From Sycon ciliatum (lineage: Eukaryota; Porifera; Calcarea; Leucosolenida; Sycettidae), in NCBI RefSeq assembly GCF_964019385.1, contig NC_088655.1, positions 18,997,296-19,061,295 of the forward strand: DNA of 64,000 nt. The letters are read 5' to 3'. The position numbers were made by a program, and so were the translations under genes. Positions 22,344-32,961 of the stretch are shown one piece after another (positions within the stretch are counted from its first letter, which is position 1; each line of letters starts with the position of its first letter). The notes under the pieces are model-generated. The model was not told where the DNA came from and ran no database searches. It saw nothing but the letters and a program-made list of their open reading frames with translations.

Positions 22344-23830
22344 TCAATTTGAGCGTGCACGAGGATTAAAAACCGGTATATCAAGTAAAGTACGCTCAAA
22401 ACGACTGCCCCCCAGACCACTGACCGCTACATCAAGCCGCGCTCGCTCCTCCATAATAGCAGACCTGTATCTCATTCTCCCTCCAGTGAGTGGCTGCAGC
22501 AGTCGCTCGATGGAGACATTGTGACAGGTCTCTTGAAGGAGAGAGGCTGTAACATCCCGGATCACATTATGGCGGATAATGGTAAAACCACCAAGGGGAC
22601 ATGACAAGGCATGGTCAATACCATTGTCCCGTTCACAAGAGCAATGAGTTGATAACCTCGGCGGCATCCAACCATAACGGAGGCACAAGCCGTCCATGAC
22701 CTCAGCTTTGCCCAGTGAAAAGCCATACTTTTTCAATGGACGGCAAGTCAGCCAACTCGAGGCGCCAGGTCCACTGGCGAGGACAATGGTGTGTCGCAAG
22801 GCGTTCGACGCATCATTGCTGATACGCCGTGCCGACTCCGCCTGGCTGTGACGCACTTCCTTCTTTTTCTGCGCCTTCTCCTGCTGGATGCCAATCAGAG
22901 AATTCCCAATATCAGAAACAGGATCCACGATTCGCCGGGAGAGAGATGTTGTGATGGCGACAGATGATGGGAGCACAAAGTCATCAGGTTGACCAGGCCC
23001 AGGCCACCCAAACGACAGGGCATTGCGAGTGTTTCCCTCAGCACTGTGCCATGCGGTGGCCGACGCGTGATTGCTGGTATAAGCTTGGTGCTTATCACGT
23101 CCCCCCAGTGGCTGGAACAGGGACGGAGAAATAGACTGAACGCGGCATAGGAAAGCACAGCTACTTCTCAAGCCCGAGACATATGCATAATATGCTGCCT
23201 GGGGCTGCGAGTGAGCGAAACCAGCCAATCGAGTTAGCTTCTCAGCCTTCTCCTGGACCTTAGTCGACACAAAGTTCTCCTTTAAGTCAGTTGAGCCGAT
23301 GGCTGCCCCCAGGTACCGAGCTCCATTACACGTAATGACGACACTGGTGTCGCTGAACAGCCCAACTGCCTCACGATAGCAACGCTCCTTCACCACCAGA
23401 ATCGATTTTGATGCATTTTGGAAATATCCATAAGCTGGGCCATCACTTGCCAAAATGTCCCACCAACGACGGAGCCTACGCAACACACTCGCCGCTGCGG
23501 AATCATCTGCGAACGAAGAATGGATAGTCCCGGCTTGTTCTGCTTTGTGCACGAGAGGCATCATGCCAATGGCATACATGTACCTTGCCAGAGGGTTGTC
23601 CCCACCTCCGACAAGATGCAATCACCGTCGACATATAGGCATGCAGGCGCGCTGTAGGTGTTAATTAAAACAGTGGCCAGAGGCGGGCAAAGATGTTGAA
23701 CATTCCGAAAGCAGGCGCTGCGATTCAGGCGATTGAAAGCATTTGTCGTGTCTGCAATCAGAATTGCATCAGTCTCTTCATGAGAAAACGCCTCCTGCAT
23801 AGCATGTATGCCCGCCTCCACCCCGCAGTC
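22344..23830 (-). pseudogene. RLE-type LINE RT and C-terminal domain
   Basis: The frame 23561-23821 has I-L-I-A-D-T-T-N-A-F-N-R-L-N. After a shift, 22344-23621 (425 codons) has F-A-D-D-S-A-A-A at the catalytic position, the zinc knuckle H-C-S-C-E-R-D-N-G-I-D-H-A-L-S-C, then R-H-N-V-I-R-D, and R-L-D-V-A-V-S-G with L-L-D-I-P-V-F-N-P. The last pair resembles the PD-(D/E)xK-like endonuclease of R2-type elements. This is the likely target nickase. The frameshift makes this copy defective. Confidence 0.65.
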
Positions 23831-23868
23831 CTGACCGGCACACAGCTGGGAGCAGCCAATAACCTGCT

Positions 23869-24540
23869 ATTGTGGAGGAGCATGCGCGGCTTGATGTAGC
23901 GGTCAGTGGTTTGTGGGGCAGTCGTTTTGAGCGTACTTTACTTGATATACGAGTTTTTAATCCTCATGCACGCTCAAATCGATCTGCACCACACACCACT
24001 GTCTATCGGCGCCATGAAAAAGAAAAGCGACGATGTTATGAAGAGAGAGTGAGAGAGGTGGAGCATGCGACGTTCATGCCTGTTGTGCTGTCGGCAAGTG
24101 GTGGCATGGGAAGAGGGGCGACATCACTCTATCGCCGAATCGCGTTATTGAGAGCGGAAAGGAGGAAGGAGCAGTACTCCCACGTAATATCTTACATCAG
24201 ATGCCGTCTCTCATTTGCCCTGTTGCGATCATGCATCATGTGTTTGCAGGGTTCACGGGGTCTTTTCCGTGAGCGATCGGTTCGGCATCCGGAGTCTGCT
24301 GAGCTGGTTGTTGCTGAGGCCCAGGTTGCTCGCATGTGAGAATCTATAAATTGCAGCAGATTATTTTTATTATAAATACTGGACATGGATATTGAATTAA
24401 ACTGTACTGGTGACTTTTTACATTTTACAGGCTACGTTTTATTGTTATTGTTATTATTATTGTAAAGCTTTCCTTTTGATCTTGTCTCTTATTGTTGTGA
24501 CCTTTCCACAATAATTGGGTTGCATTAAAAAATAAATAAT
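23869..24540 (+). mobile_element. RLE-type LINE 3' fragment nested in copy A
   Basis: A 672-bp 5'-truncated copy of the same family in the opposite orientation. It is flanked by AATAACCTGCT at 23858-23868 and 24541-24551 (11-bp TSD). It starts at E-E-H-A-R-L-D-V-A-V-S-G and ends with an A-rich tail. Removing it rejoins the RT of copy A. Confidence 0.8.
23872..24339 (+). pseudogene. RLE-type LINE C-terminal ORF fragment
   Basis: An open 155-codon fragment has R-F-E-R-T-L-L-D-I-R-V-F-N-P, then the conserved tail Y-R-R-H-E-K-E-K-R-R-C-Y-E-E-R and A-T-F-M-P-V-V-L-S-A-S-G-G. It lacks RT and zinc knuckle because of 5' truncation, so it is not functional alone. Confidence 0.7.
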
Positions 24541-24689
24541 AATAACCTGCTTAACCGCAGGGCCAACAATGGAAACAAATGTTTCCTCCAAAGTGCGAGG
24601 AACAGCCCCACCGATGCCAATTGGTCTGACACCGGACCGCTTGTCCAAGGGCAGCAAGCGACATGCAGTGAACGACATCAATGCAACAG

Positions 24690-25300
24690 CATCAATATCT
24701 CAGTGGCCACTCTCCTGGCACAAGAAGCAAGCGCATCACACAACCCATCCGAAGCGTCCGTGAAACTGGAGCACATATGACGCTAGGCCTCAGCTTCCAC
24801 ACCGCTGGGTTCCGCTGCACCTTGTGTGCCTAGCGCTGCCTGCCGGATAGCATGGCGCTCCAGCAAATCAAAATAGATGGGATGCGGAGGAGGGGGCGGC
24901 TGTCCCAGTATCAGACCCTTGTCGCACATGGTCAAAGCCTAAGGATGCTTCTGCTTCAATGTATTGATTACTGGAACACCGTCAATTTTATCACTGATGA
25001 TCAGTGTGCACTCCACCACCACAATTAGCACCAAGGCAGCGCGTACCTTAAACCGCCATGGCCTCTTCCTGCCTCCGTTGTGTGGAGGCTGCAATTGTGC
25101 ACGGTTGCCGTACCCCCTGTTGCAACTGCAGGCTGCCGGGTGAAGCATTTCACTCCCTCCTCAGTGCAGTTTGAGCATAAATTGCCTACATACAAATTTG
25201 TCCTGGACCTGGGAGGCTCTCCTGACACCAGTTGCCAGCTGTCGTCGTCTAAGTCCTCCAAGACTGACTTGGAGCGATGTTTTGCGCTCCGACTGTAGGG
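24690..25300 (-). pseudogene. RLE-type LINE N-terminal region
   Basis: The frame 25025-25261 reads D-D-D-S-W-Q-L-V-S-G-E-P-P-R and Y-V-G-N-L-C-S-N-C-T, with Cys/His spacing further on (V-H-N-C-S-L-H-T). It is upstream of the RT start of copy A and probably belongs to its N-terminal part. I do not recognise the domain with certainty. Confidence 0.4.
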
Positions 25301-25416
25301 GCCCTCAATGCAACTGGTCTAACATGTCTGTCTTCCTCACTGGACGCCTCAGGGTCACTGCCAGTGTCACCCACGCTAATCAGCTCACCCGTACTGGCAG
25401 TTTTTTTTATTACTTG

Positions 25417-26500
25417 TCAAGTATTATTTTATTTTATTTTATTTTTGTGACAATGCAACACAATTATTGTGGAAAGGTCACAACAATAAGAGACAAGATC
25501 AAAAGGAAAGCTTTACAATAATAATAAAAATAATATAACGTAGCCTGTAAAATGTAAAAAGTCACTGAGTACAGTTTAATTCAATATCCATGTCCAGTAT
25601 TTATAATAAAAATAATCTGAAGTTGGTTGCTCCAACGAGGCGCACACGCTTCTTGCCGAACTTGACACTTAATAATCTGCTTCAATTTATAGATTCTCAC
25701 ATGCGAGCAACCTGGGCCTCGGTAACAACCAGCTCAGCAGACTCCGGATGCCGAACCGATTGCTCACGGAAAAGATCCGCGAACCCCGCAAACACATGAT
25801 GCATGATCGCAACAGGGCAAAGTAGAGACGGCATCTGATGTAAGATTTTTTTCTCTACAAAATCCACATATCTCCAGACACTGGGGTGAATGATGGAGTG
25901 TGGTGGTGGGGCCCATTAAGCTCCGCCGACCAGAGGTCTCGGCTTCATAGCTCCATGGACGCATATTACGTGGGAGTACTGCTCCTTCCTCCTTTCCGCT
26001 CTCAATAACGCGATTCGGCGATAGAGTGATGTCGCCCCTCTTTCCATGCCACCACTTGTCGACAGCACAACAGGCATGAACGTCGCATGCTCAACCTCTC
26101 TCAATCTCTCTTCATAACATCGTCGCTTTTCTTTTTCATGGCGCATCAGCTTGGCCCATGCGGGTACGGGTACGATTTTGCTGACTCTGCTGAAAAGCTT
26201 GAAGATTTGGGAGAACACTTGCCTTGGCAATGGCGGATTGCTTGAGGCAGACAACTTCCTGAGTCAGGCCTGACACTTGCCGCGACAGCTCATCGATTCC
26301 TTTTTTGAGGCGATCCTCGCGATCGGCCGACTCGGACGCTAAGTTCGGCAGGGTCTTGATAACCTCAATCACAGACGACTCGATACCCGAGAGGGAGCAC
26401 AACAGTTTCATCTCTACCTCTGAGAGCCCCTTGAGGGCGGTCTTTGTAGGTGGGGGCATGTTGGCCAGAGGTGAATCACCCCTACTACACGATTCCAACT
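25417..26500 (-). mobile_element. RLE-type LINE, copy B, internally deleted
   Basis: On the minus strand, the 3' UTR matches copy A (GTCCAGTATTTATAATAAAA, etc.) and ends in an (AAAAT)n tail at about 25.42 kb. The C-terminal coding tail is at 25.97-26.15 kb. The frame 26136-26498 then gives an ORF1-like coiled coil. RT and nuclease are absent between them. Confidence 0.65.
26136..26498 (-). pseudogene. ORF1-like coiled-coil fragment
   Basis: A 120-codon frame reads L-S-E-V-E-M-K-L-L-C-S-L and then I-D-E-L-S-R-Q-V-S-G-L-T-Q-E-V-V-C-L with heptad-like leucines/valines. It probably derives from the N-terminal region of the RLE-type LINE. It runs in frame towards the family's C-terminal tail, indicating an internal deletion. 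Confidence 0.45.
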
Positions 26501-26514
26501 AACTAATACTGCTA

Positions 26515-26965
26515 GTGGTCCTCTTGGCCACGCCGACTGGCTGCCAGAGACTAAGTAGCTGCGGAGCTCAAAGAGTTGTTTCCACTTCAGTAAACTTCAA
26601 AAACAGTACGTATGCATTGCTGCTTCGAATTGTAGTTAGACCGCATTGTCCGGTTATTAACTGGTCCTGCCATGGTGCTGTAACACTCGGATTTCTTTGT
26701 TTGCGTGGGTCTTAGCTTGTGCACATTTTTGCTGCGCTTACCTTCCACTTATCGGCCATACAATAACCTTAGACATTCCAAGCTAAAGGTTGTTGGTTTG
26801 CGCACTGAAGGTGGTTGAGAGCTAAGTCTCAGGTCGTTAAATGTTTCAGTAACATGTCGGGGTTGTGGCCTGTTATCGCTCTTTCTGACGGCTTATTACC
26901 GTGACACAGTTGTGGCTAGTTGCTTCATAGCTCGTTTCCATATGATTTCTTTTATTTTTATTTTA
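26515..26965. repeat. Diverged repeat-family copy
   Basis: Sequence shares TTGTAGTTAGACCGC and the TTTCTGACGGCTTATTACCG-like end with the 34.7-kb family and with the pieces at 29.75-30.01, 51.13-51.33 and 63.91-64.0 kb. It is non-coding. Confidence 0.45.
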
Positions 26966-28820
26966 TTTATTGGCTCCGTATCTGACTAATTCCAATCATT
27001 TTGAAATTTTGCGGGTTCGTTTACTGGTTGCCATGCCTTGGGTTTGTTCCTTTCGTGAAAGTTAACTATGGTTTGCAACGTGTCAACCTCCATCTTGGGA
27101 TGTATACCGTTCTGAGAGCAGTGCTCCATCTTGTGGGCTGTGACAATGTTATCGCCAGCCATCTGCTCAGGTGGCGACCTGACTTGGTTGGCAACATCCG
27201 TGTTGCCACTCCTACTAGTATTGCTAGTGATAAGCTGGATATCAACTTCTTTACTTACGTAAACCTAACAGGATTCAAGGTGAAGTGCCATGCCTAAACC
27301 AAGGATAACTCGTCTTTTCTCTCTAGTAATATCATGGCAACGCGGATTGTGCACCAGTAGTGTGTCAACTGTCCAATGCTACTTTAAAAATAGTACAATA
27401 CTGTATAAATATGCAGGATACAAATGAAATTGAGGGGCTGTAGAAGGGTTTCTAAGACAGTTGGGTGGGAACTGGTGGGGGGGGGGGGGGAGGGGCACGT
27501 TTAACTGAACATATTTACAGACGTTGAAGATTAACTAGGTCTATGAAGATGCATACAGGCAGGCTTGACAATTGGTTATTAAAAACTTCTCTATTGCAGA
27601 AACAACAGTGCAACCAGTACATCTTACAAATGACACCATTAGTACCTCTTTGAATGACTACTAGGGGTTCCTTAGTCTCAATATGCACACCCTTAAATTG
27701 GATATAAGACGCCTGATTTACTGTGTAGCTTAACGGCCGCAACATCTCACAAAATTTAAGAGTTTAGATGGAAGATAGTATACATTTGTTTTGTCGTTAC
27801 CTCTTCATTCGCCTCTCTACAGAAGTGATATTGTCATTGAGTCGTTTGCCTGTTTTGGTGGCTAATCAGTACAATACAAAACTCGAAAAGCACCAACTTT
27901 GAAATATTGCGTTAATCAGATCAGCGGAATCCAAAGGTCTTGGGATACATTCAGAGAAAATAACATATTCAAAATCTTACCAGAACCATTCTCAACTGGT
28001 GCCCAGATGTGGATTTCGATACAAATCGTCCAAAGAGTGAATCTAATCTACGTAATTACACTCAGGGAGCATTGCAGATTGTGGTGTGTGTGTCTTGGGG
28101 GGGGGGGGGGGGGATGGGGAAGGGATGGTTGTTAACTATCCGAAAGGAGATAAAATTTACGCATGTGGAACGCATTTCCTCCAAAATCTGAAAGCAGTCT
28201 CTTAGAAATATCTGTGAGCAGCCACCTGTTATACGTCTATTGTCTGCATAATAGTGTCCCCTGAAGTAGGGGCGCCAGGCCGAATCAGGTTTATTTAACA
28301 TTACATAGTCCCCCTAACCGGGCACATTGGAACTCGCGGATGCCCAACATTCATCCTGATAGCCTGCAAGAAAACAAGTTTCATGCAATTTTCTCGTTGA
28401 AAGCTTATTGTTCCGACTGTGAAGAGGTCATAAATAAGCTCCCTAGATGAGTTGTCCTGATCGGGAAAGTAAGGATTTGAGGAGATAACCTGTACATGAA
28501 AATATGTTGAGGGAATTTGGTCTATCATCCTAGGAGACAGAGATTTTCGACCAAAACGACTAATTGTCGTAGCCCACGTTTAACATTGCGGTTGTTAGGT
28601 ATGAATGCCAAAATTAGAGTTCTGCTCAAGTATATCAGCCTTACAATGTAGTTAGACTTCTCAAACCATCGAACTCATTGCCTTGCAAGGAGCTGATTTG
28701 ATTTCTGTACAAATTCCTGGATGGAAACCAACAAAAAGAGAGATTAGCATAGTCTTGTGTACCAAGAAATCTATCGATGTCCGGCTTATGAAGGATGTCA
28801 TAAAAAATTGCATCAATCAT
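26966..28820. other. No recognisable gene
   Basis: No homologous coding sequence was recognised. A 98-codon plus-strand frame at 27001-27297 and several short minus frames have no family features. Poly-G runs occur at about 27.48 and 28.1 kb. It lies downstream of the putative 3' end of the adhesion-GPCR-like gene. Confidence 0.5.
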
Positions 28821-28822
28821 CT

Positions 28823-28828
28823 TTTATT
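28823..28828 (-). terminator. AATAAA polyadenylation signal, candidate
   Basis: AATAAA on the minus strand lies about 165 bases after the putative stop codon at 28990. It could be the 3' end signal of the adhesion-GPCR-like gene. The motif is common by chance in AT-rich DNA. Confidence 0.3.
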
Positions 28829-28989
28829 CAAATTATATTCTCTGTCCGCACATTTTCAATTGGTGCTCTTCTTCACTCTTTTCTCAGGAAGAAAATACAT
28901 AATATTTGAAGCATTTCCACGATCACAAAACAATAATGCGCATGATAATTTACTTGTCAGTGTGCAACTCAGCCAAAAACACAGGCAAG

Positions 28990-29118
28990 TTACACGTCCG
29001 CCTCGCGGCTATCGTCGCTGTAGGATGAGCTCAAAACATTCGACTGGATAGCTGCTGCGCGTTTCATAGCTTGTTCCACGTCTCCACATCTCAAATCATG
29101 CTCAAAGGCAGTGCGTGC
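28990..29118 (-). CDS. Putative C-terminal tail exon
   Basis: A 129-bp open frame in phase 0 ends with a TAA. It reads A-R-T-A-F-E-H-D-L-R-C-G, then E-Q-A-M-K-R-A-A-A-I-Q, then SSSYSDDSREADV. The charged, Ser-rich end resembles a receptor cytoplasmic tail. It follows a weak acceptor (GGCAAGGTGACAG) and precedes an AATAAA at 28823-28828. No homology was recognised, so this is inferred from location downstream of the gap and from composition. Confidence 0.35.
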   Translation of the reverse strand, partial: ARTAFEHDLRCGDVEQAMKRAAAIQSNVLSSSYSDDSREADV

Positions 29119-29245
29119 CTGTCACCTTGCCGCTCAGAAGCTGAGTGACCCTCCCCGTGTGTTGGGCTGTAAGCATTATCCCTTTTTCGTCACAAGAATG
29201 CCTTTCCTCGAGACAAAAAGGCAACGCCACATCAGCAGTGTCCTT

Positions 29246-29445
29246 NNNNNNNNNNNNNNNNNNNNNNNNNNNNNNNNNNNNNNNNNNNNNNNNNNNNNNN
29301 NNNNNNNNNNNNNNNNNNNNNNNNNNNNNNNNNNNNNNNNNNNNNNNNNNNNNNNNNNNNNNNNNNNNNNNNNNNNNNNNNNNNNNNNNNNNNNNNNNNN
29401 NNNNNNNNNNNNNNNNNNNNNNNNNNNNNNNNNNNNNNNNNNNNN
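29246..29445. other. Assembly gap (200 N)
   Basis: This is a run of 200 unresolved bases. A round length usually means that the true size is unknown. The right edge abuts a splice acceptor of the adhesion-GPCR-like gene, so at least one coding exon (rest of GPS, probably 7TM) is expected inside. Confidence 0.95.
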
Positions 29446-29537
29446 CTGAGAAGCATCTAGGTACAGTAGTTAGCACACACTTGCAAACTGCACGTCACCA
29501 AGTGCATGTACGTTTCAATATTATTACTACTGCTCAC

Positions 29538-29580
29538 CTTTGTCGAAGTCCCAGAAAACGCATTTGGCTTCACCGGCGGA
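29538..29580 (-). CDS. GPS motif, first half (43-bp exon)
   Basis: A 43-bp exon in phase 0 reads S-A-G-E-A-K-C-V-F-W-D-F-D-K. C-x-F-W-D-F is the opening of a GPS motif at the C-terminal edge of GAIN. The acceptor is TTTGTATTGAAAGCAG and the donor is AAAG/GTGAGC. The second half (G-W-S, the C-x-C pair and the cleavage tripeptide) should be in the next exon. The minus strand ends in GATGCTTCTCAG, a good acceptor, exactly where the N gap begins. The exon is too short for ORF finding but fits phase and position. Confidence 0.65.
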
Positions 29581-29739
29581 CTGCTTTCAATACAAAAGCA
29601 CATACGGATAATTTATACACAAGAGAAAGACCAAGGAACTCCATCTGAGTCCATTCCTACATACGAATAAGGGACATTTACCATTGGTACCTCTAATAGC
29701 ACTAATTACTTATCCAACTCGGATAATGAGCCAATAAAT

Positions 29740-30010
29740 ATAATTGAAATAGAAGAAATCACATGGAAACGAGATATGAAGCAACTATCCAGGACTGTAA
29801 CAAGATAATCAGCAGTCAGAGAGTGCGATAACATGGCACAAAACTGACATGTGACATGCACTGGAAGTGTGTGAGAGCTCGATCTCAGTTCGATGAATGT
29901 CTCAGTAACATGTCAGATGTGTGCCCTGATATCGCATTTTCTGACTGCTTATTATCTTGTAATTGTCGTGGATAGTTGCTTCATAATTCGTTTCCATGTG
30001 ATATCTTCTA
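29740..30010. repeat. Short interspersed repeat, internally palindromic
   Basis: It starts with AGAAGAAATCACATGGAAAC and ends with the inverted TTTCCATGTGATATCTTCTA. It is related to 51.13-51.33 and 63.91-64.0 kb, and is a MITE-like fold-back of about 270 bases in a GPCR intron. Confidence 0.6.
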
Positions 30011-30289
30011 TTTACTTCGAAGTAAATCCAACCATTGTAACTACTATTTCGTATTGTAGTTGAACTTTAATGCTATCTGAAGTGTGTTGGTAACAGGGCA
30101 GGATGAACTTTGCGATGTTCTGTTCCACCAGATCATATGGAGTACTGCCAGGGCCTTTGAAATTTGGAATCATAATTTGCCAAATTTTAAGTATCATTGA
30201 AACATGGGCCATGCCTTAGTGCAGTAAGAGATTCAAGATTATCATCCCCTGGTGCTTCAGTCCTCTTTTTACTATCTATTACCATGTTG

Positions 30290-30442
30290 ATACTAACTAA
30301 ACACACAAAAAGAGACTCAAGTCTCTCTCTCTCTCTCTCTCCCCGTAGCTCTCTCCCTTTTGAAATTCGCTTCCATAGAATTGGGCACCATTGCCCGTTT
30401 GGCCTTGCGAAGCAAAATAAAAATCAACAACAACAACAACAA
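30290..30442 (+). mobile_element. LINE 3' end fragment
   Basis: It contains a (CT)n run, CCTTGCGAAGCAAAATAAAA and a (CAA)n tail. It has the same 3' terminus as the LINE at 15.19-16.56 kb. Only the last ~150 bases are present. Confidence 0.6.
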
Positions 30443-30839
30443 GGAACTTCAAGTTACGGTATAGTGTGCACTAACACCAGCAGGTACTTGATAATCAGGT
30501 CATTCGATTAAATTGCACAAACCTGACCTATTGTTCCGCTCCTATCTTTTCGTACAACTTGGAACCTTCCAAGTTGGAAGCCATTTTTAGCGCGCACCCT
30601 TGACGTGCTTGAGCTGATTGCCAGTTAGTTGCAGAACGTCAGTATTGTCAGTCCATTTTGTGCAAGATTATCACACGAGCTGACTGTCAAGTAACTGGTG
30701 GTGTTAGTGGACATTATAGCTAAACTTGTACTTCCTTGGTCCTTTTCTTTGTTATAAATTAATCATTGGCTCTCCATCCGAGTCTATAATCAGATCGACT
30801 TAGAAATCTGTAGTGATTTACAACATTGAGCTGACTTAC

Positions 30840-31108
30840 AACAGGTGCTCCGCCCAATAAATCAAACGACATGATGGCCGGCTGCTGAAGATTCTCCAGA
30901 CGTTCCTCTCCAACTTGGGCGCTGATAATCTCGGATTGAACAGACGTGTTTGCACTCAGATTGGAATCTTGGAACAGTGTCTGAGTTTTGTACAAAATGT
31001 AGCGTGTTGGTGCCACATTGCAAAGTGAGTCATTTCCCAGAGATAGTAACTCTGTTGCGGCAGCTATAGTGCTTCCAGCTATGTCAAATGAGACACCGGT
31101 GTCGCTGG
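30840..31108 (-). CDS. GAIN subdomain B exon
   Basis: A 269-bp exon, phase 1 to 0, begins SDTGVSFDIAG and continues through YILYKTQTLFQD, ISAQVGEERL and IMSFDLLGGAPV. This is the beta-strand pattern of GAIN subdomain B, ending with the strand that leads into the GPS. The acceptor is TCCTCTGTGAGTACAG and the donor is GTT/GTAAGT. It continues in phase into the GPS exon at 29538-29580. Confidence 0.75.
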
Positions 31109-31646
31109 CTGTACTCACAGAGGAAACGAATGATACAGCGAGAAGAACAACTATGCAAAACAAATCTTTGGAGGCTGAATTATTGATCTGAATGACAATA
31201 CGTATGCGAGAATGGGATCCAGGCACAAAGTTTACTCCAAGTGTTATGCAGGAAAGTGTTTACAACAATGACAAAGCTATAGACCAGACAAGGCGAATTA
31301 GCGGTATTGTTCAGTGATGCAATGCATGAACTCCGACTGTGTTGGTCCAGAAACTAGAAACTAAATTTAACTGCACAGGTTTGTGTGCTGGGTCGGTCAA
31401 GAACTTGCTTTTCCGCTACCGTGGGGCGCCACCAACCTATGATCAGGCGTGACGTGCGACACCTAAACGGTGGGGGAGGATGGATCAGATCCAGCAACCA
31501 GAGCCCAAAGTCCAAAATCCAATATGCCCTCAAACATGTGGACTAGAAGCAGCCCAGGAAATGTTAGAAATTGACCCCTCCGAGCAATACCCTGCTAATT
31601 GTGTTTATCTCATACCGGTATAATAATTGTACTTTGCAAAACATAC

Positions 31647-31840
31647 CAGAAGCAGGTATGTCTACGTCTCCGACATAGAAACTTCCATCTTTGGTCTGTC
31701 CAGCTGAACGGAATGCTTGGTCTGTTGCATTCTCCTTCGGGCAGCTGATTGCAAATCCAATATTCTCCTTTTGCTCCTGGAAGGGCTGATCAGTTTCTAC
31801 AACCAGTGAAGTGACAAGTCGCTCCATTGCCTTTGCAATC
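31647..31840 (-). CDS. GAIN domain exon (A/B boundary)
   Basis: A 194-bp exon, phase 2 to 1, reads IAKAMERLVTSLVVET and then NIGFAISCPK and GSFYVGDVDIPAS. The helix followed by beta strands fits the transition from GAIN subdomain A to B. The acceptor is TTTATCCAG and the donor is CTG/GTATGT. Confidence 0.7.
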
Positions 31841-32082
31841 CTGGATAAATATGACAGGAAATTATAATGTCATCGTACAGATACAACAATTATGTACATT
31901 ACAAGACACAAACAAAAGGAAAAAAGTCTCTATCAAAAGAGAAAAGGTCTTGTTGCACAACTTCAAAAAGCGTTAATCGGCTAAATATGTCGAAGGACTC
32001 AATTGAGATAAAATCACATGACAGTCAGTGATGCATAGCCGGAAGGAAGGAATAGATGATAATTATTATGACATTGTATTAC

Positions 32083-32168
32083 CTCTTTGCTGGTGATGCT
32101 GCTACCACAGTTTCATTGGTCTTCACTTGCAGAATGTTGTCGACGGTGTCCAGGGTTGACAAAGCAAC
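32083..32168 (-). CDS. GAIN subdomain A, short exon
   Basis: An 86-bp exon reads VALSTLDTVDNILQVKTNET and ends at A-S-P-A-K-R. The acceptor is CTTCTAAG and the donor is AGAG/GTAATA. The L-D-T-V-D-N-I-L helix is the kind of sequence seen in the GAIN A helices. It joins in phase 2 to the next exon, whose first base completes an Arg codon. Confidence 0.6.
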
Positions 32169-32780
32169 CTTAGAAGTAGGACAATTGAAAGATGTGTGCA
32201 TGAGTGAAAACAGAAGCAACGACGTCTCTTAGATCCTCTACTTTGATACTACCGTGAAAATACCCGTTTTCACCGGTCAATTCCATTTGTCCGCAAACTG
32301 CAACGCAACCATTTACACGTCTAGGAAACTTCATTTCTAACCTCCAAACTCCAAAAATCGGTCTCTTAACTGGGATTAAAATTCAAATGTACATTACATC
32401 AAATTTTCAGGCCTGCCACATCATCAGGGTAATGAACGGATCTTACGAAAATTATTCAAAGAGTTGGTGGAAAAGCCATTGTTTAGTCACTCCTTAAAAA
32501 AATACTCTTTCGGTACTAAAATGAATCAGATGGGAGGATATTGTTCTTTCAATGCTCATTATGGTTGTGTTTTAAATATTGTTCATGAACTTGCACACCA
32601 TAGAAATTGCATAAGGGAGTCTCAATGTACACAACATGAGCAACGAAAGAATGGGAGCATGAGATTGTCTGATATGAGCTACAGCTGGCTCTTGATTGCT
32701 ATTTTGCATCAACCTTGCAGTAGCACAACATTCCCGAAGTTGATTATATTCTTTTCGCAGGCAAGTTATAACATTCCTGA

Positions 32781-32961
32781 CCTGTTGCCCAATGGATTGG
32801 TTGAACACCTCATCCTTACTGACAGCCGTGACCAGATTGAAGATAGCTGTGGAGGCAAAATCGATGTCATCGCTTGTCAGCTCAGCACTGTTGTTAGTTA
32901 AGCTAGCGACAGACTGTGAGCTGCTCAGAACAGATTGTGGTTCACTGGTGTTGAAATCAAC
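32781..32961 (-). CDS. GAIN subdomain A exon
   Basis: A 181-bp exon encodes a helical segment: VDFNTSEPQS, ASLTNNSAEL and IFNLVTAVSKDEVFNQ. This fits the alpha-helical N-terminal subdomain of GAIN. The acceptor is GATATTGTGGA-side CAG/GTTGAT and the likely donor is CAACAG/GTCAGG, a weaker site, so the 3' end is less certain. The call rests mainly on position between HRM and the later GAIN exons. Confidence 0.6.

Larger units (their letters stand above)
21890..25390 (-). mobile_element. RLE-type LINE, copy A
   Basis: A non-LTR retrotransposon on the minus strand. RT motifs begin at about 24.69 kb (L-D-K-R-S-G-V-R-P-I-G-I-G). The RT continues at 23.83 kb, and the C-terminal zinc-knuckle/nuclease region runs to about 22.0 kb. 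The 3' UTR ends near 21.89 kb. A second copy of the same family (23869-24540) is nested in it. Frameshifts are present. The family is common in sponge and cnidarian genomes as I recall, without an assigned clade here. Confidence 0.7.

Noticed and set aside
27001..27297. 98-codon plus-strand frame as a gene
   Set aside because: No domain, signal peptide or splice context; within a length expected by chance.
28310..28365. Minus-strand Y-Q-D-E-C-W-A-S-A-S-S-N, resembling extracellular loop 2 of adhesion GPCRs
   Set aside because: It lies beyond the candidate stop and polyA signal, has no flanking membrane helix in any frame, and a stop follows shortly.
26966..29100. Search for 7TM helices downstream of GAIN on the minus strand
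   Set aside because: No hydrophobic 20-residue segments with GPCR motifs were found, so the 7TM cannot be annotated; the gap is the likelier place.
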